Of a stretch of DNA of 13,262 nt, positions 1 through 6,373 are shown piece by piece (positions within the stretch are counted from its first letter, which is position 1; every line of letters begins with the position of its first letter). The stretch is from JBJHCA01 sp050485785 (GTDB lineage Bacteria > Bacteroidota > Bacteroidia > Chitinophagales > Saprospiraceae): assembly GCA_050485785.1 (NCBI GenBank), contig JBJHCA010000086.1:1-13262 (forward strand), in the 5' to 3' direction. The notes under the pieces were generated by a model. The model did not search any database. It worked only from the letters and a program-made list of their open reading frames with translations, and was not told the origin of the DNA. Both the position numbers and the translations under genes were made by a program.

Positions 1-269
1 ATTTGGTTTCAGGGCCAAGGTAAGGAATAATTAACATCAGATTTACATAGCAGCTGAAAAATTTTAAACGGCAAAGCCTCAATAAATGATTATTCGGTTG
101 GGAAATTAGCGAATAAATAAAAAATAAATTGGGAGAAGCCTGTTTTAAGGCATAAAATATTTGCCTTTTGTGTTTGAATCTCAGTAAGTTAAGCATTGCA
201 CATGCTTCATGTTAGGCCATATTTTGCTCCGCGAATAAAAGTGGAGGTTGCAGGTTTTGTGATGTAGAG
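1..269. other. Gene-free leader region upstream of the SPOR-domain gene
   Basis: This AT-rich stretch has no convincing coding frame on either strand. It contains a 7-bp inverted repeat (TTATTCG at 90-96, CGAATAA at 110-116), a 6-bp inverted repeat with a 5-base spacer (AAGCAT 191-196, ATGCTT 202-207), and a 9-base direct repeat GCGAATAAA at 109-117 and 231-239. I could not place a Bacteroidota-type promoter (TAnnTTTG) here with confidence. A purine-rich GGAGG at 243-247 lies 22 bases before the ATG at 270, too far to be a normal ribosome binding site. Confidence 0.5.
191..207. repeat. Operator-like inverted repeat upstream of the SPOR gene
   Basis: AAGCAT (191-196) and ATGCTT (202-207) form perfect 6-bp arms around a 5-base spacer, 63 bases before the chosen start of the SPOR-domain gene. 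The size and symmetry fit a dimeric regulator site, but a chance repeat is possible in AT-rich DNA. No regulator is encoded nearby. Confidence 0.25.
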
Positions 270-1391
270 ATGTTTGTCTATTTTTACCAAAATTTTACAT
301 TAAACGTGTTCCGTCATATTCCCTCGTTCCTTCAAAAATATCAGAAGCTTCCGCTTCCTGAGCTAGGATGCATTACGCTGGAGCGTCAGCCTTCGGGTAT
401 TCACTATGGAGAGGGAACGCTGCGCCCACCGGTTTACAAAATTGTTTTTCAGGAAGATAAGAATACTATAGCCGGCATCTATGATTTCTATTGGCATCAA
501 TTTACAGGTTCTGATGTGTTCGGAGCTCCGACTGACGGCGGACTGGACAAATTGAGCCGGGAGATTCGCCATGCAGTGAACAGAGATGAAGTACTCACCA
601 TTGGGGATCTGATCAGGTTTTACAAAGATGACAAGGGGGCTATCCGCTTTAAAGCGCTCAATACCATGCTCCCCGAAGAAATGTTCGGACTTCCGGAGCT
701 GAACTATTTTCCTGTTTCGAGAGAAAAGCCAAAAGAGGCCATATCCGCACAACAAAGAGCTATCCCCAAAAAGAAGAGGAAACCCGTTTATACCTTGAAA
801 ACTGTATGGGCTTCCGCTATTGTGCTATTGCTTCTCATCGGTGTAATCAGTGTGGTTAATTACGTCAATGAAAATCAGCTTTTTAATGCCATTCAGGTTG
901 CAGATGAACGCAATGAGCGATTGAATAAACGGCCGGCTGATATTACTGATGTGCATGCTTATTCGCCTGCTGAACGAACTCCGGCCGCACCGGTTGACGA
1001 TGAAATGCAGCCAGCAACAGAGGGTTATGGATTTGAAGAAGATAACGGTGTAGTTGGAATAGAAACCTCTGAAGATCCGGTTGCGGAAGTTGTGCCCGGG
1101 GAAACAGTGGCTGAGGCTGACCCTGTAGTTGAGGAGTTAGAGGTCCCGGTGGTGGATGAAGATCCGGATACCAATTTTGACGGGCCGGTAATATTTATTG
1201 AACTGCTTTGTAATCAGGCGAATGTGAGCCGGCTATTGAGTAATATTGAACAGGAAGGCTATGTTCCTTTTTCCCGCCCCCGAGGCCGGTGTACGCAAGT
1301 CGGTATCTATGCCGGATCGGTGAACAGCGATACCCGGCACGCACTTCGGATTATTAAGGAGCGGTATAATCCGGATGCATTTCTGGAATAA
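270..1391 (+). CDS. Inner-membrane HU-like / SPOR-domain protein
   Basis: The 373-residue protein has an N-terminal region (about 14-150) resembling the CCDC81-like HU domains that Bacteroidota fuse to SPOR domains. Recognisable parts are the PELG turn near residues 30-33, the acidic/aromatic strand near 113-128 and the conserved-looking FGLPEL at 139-144. A KKKRK cluster (167-171) precedes one membrane helix (about 179-198), so the N-terminus is probably cytoplasmic. A Pro/Glu/Asp-rich linker (about 232-304) leads to a SPOR-like domain (306-373) ending in YNPDAFLE, close to the usual NPxAFL ending. SPOR domains bind denuded peptidoglycan, mainly at division sites; HU-like domains are linked to nucleic-acid binding. 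A role tying the envelope or septum to DNA is inference. Two cysteines (C314, C341) lie in the SPOR domain. No Shine-Dalgarno supports the ATG at 270; GTG at 306 is an alternative start near where the HU domain begins. The membrane-protein gene follows after 54 bases. Confidence 0.8.
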   Translation: MFVYFYQNFTLNVFRHIPSFLQKYQKLPLPELGCITLERQPSGIHYGEGTLRPPVYKIVFQEDKNTIAGIYDFYWHQFTGSDVFGAPTDGGLDKLSREIRHAVNRDEVLTIGDLIRFYKDDKGAIRFKALNTMLPEEMFGLPELNYFPVSREKPKEAISAQQRAIPKKKRKPVYTLKTVWASAIVLLLLIGVISVVNYVNENQLFNAIQVADERNERLNKRPADITDVHAYSPAERTPAAPVDDEMQPATEGYGFEEDNGVVGIETSEDPVAEVVPGETVAEADPVVEELEVPVVDEDPDTNFDGPVIFIELLCNQANVSRLLSNIEQEGYVPFSRPRGRCTQVGIYAGSVNSDTRHALRIIKERYNPDAFLE

Positions 1392-1445
1392 GCCGGGTTT
1401 ATCTGAACCCATTCCGGCCCTTAGCCTTATATAAGAAACATTTTC

Positions 1446-1880
1446 ATGACAACTGATAACGTTTTGCTGGAATACCCTAAACTCCGCAATCCATTTGTGC
1501 AGGGTGGAGTGGTTTTTGCCGGTGCATCGGCTGCTATGGTTACGGGGCTTGGTCTTCCTGTTGACGAAGTGAAGTTTCCCTATATGTGTGCGGCTGCTTT
1601 TTTGTTTTTATTCTCCATTTTCAGCAGCATTATTTCATTTGCCGGCGGTGAACCCAACCGCTATCTGTCGCTTTCCATTTCGGCTTATATGCTCCTTCTG
1701 GCAGGGATGTTGCTGGCGGCATGGCTGTTCAGCGGCACACCGGTTCACCAGGCAGGTTCGTATCTTTGGATATTGATGGTACTCACTTTTGCGCATTTCA
1801 TGCTGCTAACCATCACCTTTGCCATTCGCTGGATCGCGGATTTTTTTCGACGCCGTGACGAGTTTTCTGCAGGGAAATGA
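1446..1880 (+). CDS. Small four-helix integral membrane protein, function unknown
   Basis: I do not recognise this 144-residue protein. It has four hydrophobic stretches long enough to span the membrane, at about 19-35, 46-66, 74-95 and 106-129. The N-terminus is soluble and the C-terminal tail is basic (RRR at 135-137), which fits a cytoplasmic C-terminus by the positive-inside rule. No catalytic or metal-binding motif stands out. It starts 54 bases after the SPOR-domain gene on the same strand, so the two may be co-transcribed, but no conserved functional link is visible. A 10-base palindrome CTTATATAAG (1426-1435) sits just before the start. Its TGA stop (1878-1880) abuts the stop of the convergent CotH-type gene. 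Confidence 0.65.
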   Translation: MTTDNVLLEYPKLRNPFVQGGVVFAGASAAMVTGLGLPVDEVKFPYMCAAAFLFLFSIFSSIISFAGGEPNRYLSLSISAYMLLLAGMLLAAWLFSGTPVHQAGSYLWILMVLTFAHFMLLTITFAIRWIADFFRRRDEFSAGK

Positions 1881-4139
1881 TCAGGGCATGATCATGAAGG
1901 TGGTGTGGTAAACACTTACACCATCGGTAAGCCTCAGAATATAAATTCCGGCTGCCCAAATTCCGGGCAATTTTACTTCCGCAGGAATACCTACATTAAT
2001 CTGGTGATAGAGTAAAACCCCCTGCATGTTGATCACTTCCACCAGTGTTTTGAGTCGGGGATATTCAGGCAGCCCGCTAATCCGGAAAACCGGATTATCT
2101 ATGGACACAGGATTAGGACTGACTTCTGGACGAATCCTGAATATGTTATTGACATCGTTGGTCATCAGATGATGTCTTCTGATGATGAAATCCCTGAGAT
2201 CGGTCAGGTTTTGCTCAAACGCATACTGAGTGGATGGGAAATGCCAGCGTCGGATGTGCCATGGCAGCATGGTCTTGTAGCGGGCAGCCATCTGATCCAG
2301 TATCGGGAGCATCCGTGCGGGGTGAAAAGTGTTATTGAGATGATCGATAAAGCGTTGGGTAAACAAAGTCTTGAATTCTTCGTTTTGCAGTGCTTTCAGG
2401 ATAATCCGGTAATACTGGGGATCAGAGTGATCCGGCAAAATGTGTATGTCCTGAAACAGATGGATGAGGTTCTTGTCACCATGTCTGATCATGCAGGCAT
2501 CACAGTCGAAATAGAACCAGCGCCACAGGCCTCCCTCCGGTCGCCAGGTAGTATAATTGTGAAAGGGCCAGTCGATATTGCGCAGATACATTTCGGCAAT
2601 GAAATAATCGGCCAGATTTACCGGATCAATGCGCTGCTGCAGTTCTTCAAAGTATTCCGGACTGGAAGGCTTGGCGTTGTCCACCCAATGTTGCAGAGCA
2701 AAAAAGGCTTCACTGCTTCCATCGCTCACCACTCCCCACTGATCAATCAAGTCGAGATTATCGGGGTTGGCTTCATTGTTGGCCTCAAAAAAATACGGAT
2801 CAACCCGCTCACGCAGGTGGTGAATGCCCCAGAATTCGCCGTTGATAAACACTAGTACGGGCAGAAACTCCTGGTAGTCGAGGTCCATGTTCCTCACAAT
2901 AGCTGCAGTATATTCATCTGTGAAGCCAACGTTTCTCCAGTCACCCATGGTGGTTCTGAGCAGCAATCGCCGGAAACTGTTCAGGTGGGGCTTGTTGGGG
3001 AAAAAGGGGTAGTCAAAAGTGTTTTGACTATAGCTGTTGCGGGCGTATAGCCGCAGACTTTTCTGGGGCTGCCGACGCGAGCCCATTCCGTGAACCCTGA
3101 GTCCGGCTTTTTGCTGAAAAACCGACACCCGGTGTTCATTGATGAATGCAATTTCTGCTTCCCGCTCCCATTGTTCACCCCGCTGCCAGTAATGGGGATA
3201 ATTGGGGTTAACCTCATAAGGTGGCCCGGGCACGTAAATTCCCGCCTCATCGCCGAAAAGGTCTTCGGGCTCAGTGATCAGTGCAAACACGGGCCAGCCG
3301 GCCATCATTTCATTCCCATTTTCGATAAAATACGTTCCCGAACAGGTGTGACTCACTTTCTGGCCCTGAAAATAAGCGGCGGCACGAAAGATGATCCCGG
3401 CGGGTAAATCTGTTTCGGGTTGCTGCCATTTCCGGGCAGTTGGTATGTTCATCAGAGCCGGGGCTGCCTCCATGCCCCGCTCAAGTAACAGTGTGCCGGT
3501 GAAAGGTGCAGACCCCGGATGGGGTTCAGAACCGTCAAGGGTATAAAAAATGTCCACATCAGTTCGTCTGAAGCTGATCTGTATGTCTGTCCCCTCAGGA
3601 TAAAAACCCGAAACAGGCATATCAAAGGTGTCAGCAGGTCCGATGGTGATGATTCCTGCTGCATTGGAGGTCCCCGGGGTACTCAATTCAAAATAAGTCC
3701 ACTCTGCTGCCCCGTCATACCGGCGACCAAATGACACGTCAGTGGGAACAGCTACTGCACCCACAGAGTCTATCAAATGGCCGGCCGGATCAAAAAGCAA
3801 TAATGGTTCTCCCTCAGTGTCTATTTTGAAATTAGTATGCAGCCAGGGTCCGAATTTTCTGTTTTTACCCGAAGTGAAAATGAGCAGATGCTGGCCGGGC
3901 AAAATGCTGACATTGGGAAAAATCCAGCGGGCCGGCTGTGCGGGATCATCCGTAATCCGGTAGTTGAGCAGATTAACCGTTGTCGACCCCGGGTTGTAGA
4001 GCTCAAGCCAGTCCTCGTAGTCACCATCCTCATCGGTCAGGGTATTGTGGTTGGATGACATGAATTCATTGATCACTACTGTTCCGGCGGATAAGGCCGC
4101 GGGAAAAAACAAACACAATATGATAAGACGACACAACAT
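1881..4139 (-). CDS. Secreted lamin-tail / CotH-kinase protein with T9SS sorting domain
   Basis: The 752-residue protein starts with a signal peptide (about 1-18). Next come a lamin-tail domain (about 19-158, opening VVINEFMSSN and closing STPGTSN), a chitobiase/hexosaminidase C-terminal-like beta domain (about 168-271, with FYTLDGSEP), and a CotH kinase-like domain (about 280-660). In the last, GMGSRRQPQKSLRL (351-364) matches the family's nucleotide-binding-region motif, NGEFWGIHHLRER (433-445) is the signature block, and the FDCD at 544-547 supplies the metal-binding DxD. The tail (about 670-752, SPNP then VEVINMQG and GIYILRL) is a type A T9SS sorting domain, so export to the surface or medium is expected. 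CotH proteins have a kinase-like fold and some phosphorylate spore-coat proteins; in Bacteroidota the substrate is unknown. The start has the strongest Shine-Dalgarno in the window and lies one base past the upstream beta-barrel gene, implying translational coupling. Confidence 0.88.
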   Translation of the reverse strand: MLCRLIILCLFFPAALSAGTVVINEFMSSNHNTLTDEDGDYEDWLELYNPGSTTVNLLNYRITDDPAQPARWIFPNVSILPGQHLLIFTSGKNRKFGPWLHTNFKIDTEGEPLLLFDPAGHLIDSVGAVAVPTDVSFGRRYDGAAEWTYFELSTPGTSNAAGIITIGPADTFDMPVSGFYPEGTDIQISFRRTDVDIFYTLDGSEPHPGSAPFTGTLLLERGMEAAPALMNIPTARKWQQPETDLPAGIIFRAAAYFQGQKVSHTCSGTYFIENGNEMMAGWPVFALITEPEDLFGDEAGIYVPGPPYEVNPNYPHYWQRGEQWEREAEIAFINEHRVSVFQQKAGLRVHGMGSRRQPQKSLRLYARNSYSQNTFDYPFFPNKPHLNSFRRLLLRTTMGDWRNVGFTDEYTAAIVRNMDLDYQEFLPVLVFINGEFWGIHHLRERVDPYFFEANNEANPDNLDLIDQWGVVSDGSSEAFFALQHWVDNAKPSSPEYFEELQQRIDPVNLADYFIAEMYLRNIDWPFHNYTTWRPEGGLWRWFYFDCDACMIRHGDKNLIHLFQDIHILPDHSDPQYYRIILKALQNEEFKTLFTQRFIDHLNNTFHPARMLPILDQMAARYKTMLPWHIRRWHFPSTQYAFEQNLTDLRDFIIRRHHLMTNDVNNIFRIRPEVSPNPVSIDNPVFRISGLPEYPRLKTLVEVINMQGVLLYHQINVGIPAEVKLPGIWAAGIYILRLTDGVSVYHTTFMIMP

Positions 4140-4140
4140 A

Positions 4141-4746
4141 TTATCTTCCTCCTATGGCTACGGAAAATACGAGATAGGACCGGTCGGAAAGGGCTTCAAC
4201 TTGACCAAGAAATGCATGATCATACAGGTATGCAGTTTTTTGATGCTGAAGTTTAAAACCCAGACGGCCATAAATCCCACAAGGACAAAGACTAATGCGA
4301 TATCCAAGCCCGGGCTGCATATACCAGCCGTTGGTTTTATTGTATCCTGCAGCAGCATTGCTGCGCAATTCAGGAAAAACAATTCCACCTGAAAACCCGA
4401 AATACATACTGTTTCCCTCGGGCCGGGCCAGAAATTCCGTATACAATCCGGGATTGATGAACACCACTTCGTGTTCAACCACTACATTCAGTTGTAATCC
4501 TGCATTCCAGGCCGGCAGCATGTGAATCCCTGCCATGGCATCCACTGACCGTGCGCTCTGATAAATAAAGTTATCCCGATTGATCTCTCCTCCAAGCCAC
4601 AGTGATGTACCCGCCATGACAGAGAATTTTGGTGCCGATGAATTTCCCGTAGTGTCCGGATCATAGTGCAATTGTTCGCCTTTCAGCTCAGGCAGGCACA
4701 TGTATCCCATGAAAATCAGGAAAATAAGGCTTCGCAAAATATTCAT
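4141..4746 (-). CDS. Predicted small outer-membrane beta-barrel protein
   Basis: This 201-residue protein has an N-terminal hydrophobic signal sequence (about 1-23) and then a series of amphipathic beta segments separated by turns, at about 40-53, 67-79, 82-92, 94-107, 112-124, 140-152, 156-169 and 189-199. The last strand sits near the C-terminus, as in outer-membrane barrels. About eight strands in roughly 175 mature residues fits an OmpX/OmpA-size barrel, though I cannot assign a named family. A Cys-Pro-Cys (154-156) is unusual for a barrel and may be a loop disulfide. The stop codon is one base from the start of the CotH/T9SS gene and carries that gene's ribosome binding site, so the two are likely expressed together. 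Anchoring, surface display or sensing for the CotH protein is possible but unproven. Confidence 0.65.
   Translation of the reverse strand: MNILRSLIFLIFMGYMCLPELKGEQLHYDPDTTGNSSAPKFSVMAGTSLWLGGEINRDNFIYQSARSVDAMAGIHMLPAWNAGLQLNVVVEHEVVFINPGLYTEFLARPEGNSMYFGFSGGIVFPELRSNAAAGYNKTNGWYMQPGLGYRISLCPCGIYGRLGFKLQHQKTAYLYDHAFLGQVEALSDRSYLVFSVAIGGR
4148..4153 (-). promoter_or_regulatory. Strong Shine-Dalgarno for the CotH-type gene
   Basis: On the minus strand AGGAGG lies 8 bases before the ATG at 4139, inside the last codons (GGA GGA AGA TAA) of the upstream beta-barrel gene. Starts elsewhere in this window lack such a site, as is common in Bacteroidota. Its presence inside the preceding gene suggests re-initiation or coupled translation. 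Confidence 0.7.
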
Positions 4747-4765
4747 GGTACAATCATTCAGGCTG

Positions 4766-4793
4766 TTAATAGTTTTCCGCAGCCCAATGTCAA
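4766..4793 (-). promoter_or_regulatory. Possible promoter before the barrel/CotH pair
   Basis: Reading the minus strand, TTGACA (4788-4793 on plus as TGTCAA) is followed 16 bases later by TATTAA (4766-4771). This resembles a sigma70-type promoter about 20 bases before the barrel start at 4746. Bacteroidota housekeeping promoters usually follow TTG/TAnnTTTG instead, so this is only a candidate. Confidence 0.25.
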
Positions 4794-4814
4794 AAGAGCG
4801 ATCTGTGGCTGCGG
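4777..4814. repeat. 8-bp inverted repeat between xseB and the barrel gene
   Basis: CCGCAGCC (4777-4784) and GGCTGCGG (4807-4814) are perfect 8-bp arms around a 22-base loop. On the minus strand the stem is followed by AAAACTATT, not a T tract, so it is not a standard intrinsic terminator for xseB. It overlaps the candidate promoter of the barrel gene and could be an operator or an RNA structure in the xseB 3' end. Confidence 0.4.
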
Positions 4815-4829
4815 TACAAAGTGTTATTC

Positions 4830-5030
4830 TTACTGATCCTCATCGTGCAAAATGGCATCCAGCTCGTCTTCAATGCCTCGCAAGGCTTCCTCGCAGAGCT
4901 TCACCAGTTCTCTGGCCCGGGCCACTTGCTGTGTCAGGTGGTCAATGCCGGGGTTGTCACTTTGCAGTTTTTCTGCAATGCTTAGCAGCTCTTCGTAGGC
5001 TTTGTCAAAACTTTTGGAGGATTTGGCCAT
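4830..5030 (-). CDS. xseB: Exodeoxyribonuclease VII small subunit
   Basis: The 66-residue protein matches XseB in length and layout. It is a short helical hairpin with SFDKAYEELLSIAEKLQS (7-24), the family's opening helix, and a second helix containing ARARELVKLCEEAL (37-50), followed by an acidic tail. XseB subunits bind the large subunit XseA and are needed for the holoenzyme, which cuts single-stranded DNA processively into oligonucleotides in either direction and acts in mismatch repair and damage processing in the cytoplasm. It starts 5 bases after the xseA stop, the common arrangement, so the subunits are co-expressed. No Shine-Dalgarno precedes the ATG; the upstream bases are an A-rich run that also encodes the end of XseA. 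Confidence 0.93.
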   Translation of the reverse strand: MAKSSKSFDKAYEELLSIAEKLQSDNPGIDHLTQQVARARELVKLCEEALRGIEDELDAILHDEDQ

Positions 5031-5035
5031 GGGAA

Positions 5036-6340
5036 TTATTTTTTTGTGCTTGCCTTTAATTTTGCCGGGCTGCTTTTTGTTTCAGATTCTGTCCGGTATA
5101 GATTGGGGATAACTTTTTGTTGTGCATCGTGCCACATCACTACCCATGGCCTGGCCGCATCCAGTGCTGCAGCGGAAGTTACAGTGATATTGTCTTGTTT
5201 CACCAGGGTGTAGCCCTTGCGCAAAATCTGCTGTGGGTCGGATAGTTTGATGAGGCTTCGGATGCTTTCCAGGCTTTGTTTTCTGTTTCTGATGCTGTCT
5301 CCGGCCCGGTGTAATGCGTCCTGCATCAGACTTCTGACCTTCATTTTGTAGTCGGTGAGCAGGGTGTAGCTGTGTTTGCGCAAAACCACTGCCTGACGTT
5401 GCAGTTCTTGCCGGCGTTTGCTCACTGTTTTGGCTGCCAGTATGGTAATGAGCCGAAGTGTATCCCTGATCCTGTCTTCGAACTGTCTGTTTCGCGTCAC
5501 TATAAAGTCAGCTGCTGCTGTCGGCGTTTTGAGCGAAGTATTGGAAACCATATCTGCCACACTCTGGTCGGTTTCATGTCCGATGCCGGTAAGTACAGGT
5601 AAAGGTGCCTGAGCCAGCGCAGCACACAACCTGTAATCATCAAACCAGCTCAGATCCAGTTTTGAACCTCCACCCCGGATAAAAACGATGACGTCAAATC
5701 GGTGCTTACGGCGGTTAATTTCCTGCAGGCAATGCACTACATCTGCGGAAGTTTTTTCCCCCTGCATGGCAGCCTGAAACAGGGTGGTCTGAAAGCGGTA
5801 GCCTTCTGTGTTTTTATACAAGTGTTCGATAAAATCTTTGTATCCCGCAGCTTCAGCAGAAGAAATTACCGCAATGCGGCGAATGACCTTAGGAAGCGGC
5901 AGGGCTTTGTTGGTATCCATCAATCCCTCGCTCATCAGCTTGCGGATCACTTCATCGCGTTGCTGACTTAGTGCTCCAAGCGTATAGCTGGGGTCTATGC
6001 CTTTGATGACAAACTTGAGACCGTACATCACGTGAAAGTCAACCTCAACCTGCAGCAGCACCTGCATGCCCTCCTGCAAGAGTTCTTGGAGAAACTCGCC
6101 GAATTTATACTGCATCCGGTTGTGGTCGCCCTGCCAGAGCACTGCTTCACTGCGGGCAACGATGTTCTCGCTGTTGGAGTCCTTTTCTACCAGGCTGATG
6201 TACCGGTGGCCACGGGAAACTTTGAGTTGGCCTATTTCGCAACGCACCCAGAGGCTTTGATCAAAGTTGATGGCCAGTGCCTGCTTGATCAGTTGATTGA
6301 TCTCAAACAGCGAGAAAAATGCCTGTTGGGGAGAATGCAT
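5036..6340 (-). CDS. xseA: Exodeoxyribonuclease VII large subunit
   Basis: The 434-residue protein is full length for XseA. An N-terminal OB-fold that binds single-stranded DNA spans about 8-115. The catalytic domain follows, with IAVISSAEAAGYKDF (156-170), RGGGSKLDLSWFDD (222-235), the signature GIGHETDQSVAD (252-263) and KTPTAAADF (271-279). A long helical region (about 284-365) is the coiled-coil part that carries XseB. DPQQILRKGYTLV (368-380) matches the family's C-terminal strand motif, and the protein ends in a Lys/Ser-rich tail. With XseB it forms the metal-independent single-strand exonuclease VII. It starts 33 bases after the sucC stop and precedes xseB by 5 bases, so it may be read from the sucC promoter, although an internal promoter cannot be excluded. 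No residue expected to be essential looks missing. Confidence 0.95.
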   Translation of the reverse strand: MHSPQQAFFSLFEINQLIKQALAINFDQSLWVRCEIGQLKVSRGHRYISLVEKDSNSENIVARSEAVLWQGDHNRMQYKFGEFLQELLQEGMQVLLQVEVDFHVMYGLKFVIKGIDPSYTLGALSQQRDEVIRKLMSEGLMDTNKALPLPKVIRRIAVISSAEAAGYKDFIEHLYKNTEGYRFQTTLFQAAMQGEKTSADVVHCLQEINRRKHRFDVIVFIRGGGSKLDLSWFDDYRLCAALAQAPLPVLTGIGHETDQSVADMVSNTSLKTPTAAADFIVTRNRQFEDRIRDTLRLITILAAKTVSKRRQELQRQAVVLRKHSYTLLTDYKMKVRSLMQDALHRAGDSIRNRKQSLESIRSLIKLSDPQQILRKGYTLVKQDNITVTSAAALDAARPWVVMWHDAQQKVIPNLYRTESETKSSPAKLKASTKK

Positions 6341-6373
6341 ATTGCCAAAGGGATTTCATGAGTACAAACCGGA

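Noticed and set aside
363..755. Minus-strand open frame opposite the HU-like domain
   Set aside because: It has no family resemblance and overlaps the conserved FGLPEL region on the other strand.
1395..1410. GGGTT/AACCC hairpin after the SPOR gene
   Set aside because: It is only 5 bp with no T tract; the following gene is probably co-transcribed.
2169..2855. Plus-strand open frame of 228 codons inside the CotH-type gene
   Set aside because: It lies wholly opposite a gene with clear lamin-tail, CotH and T9SS domains, its translation has no recognisable domain, and it has no ribosome binding site or own spacing.
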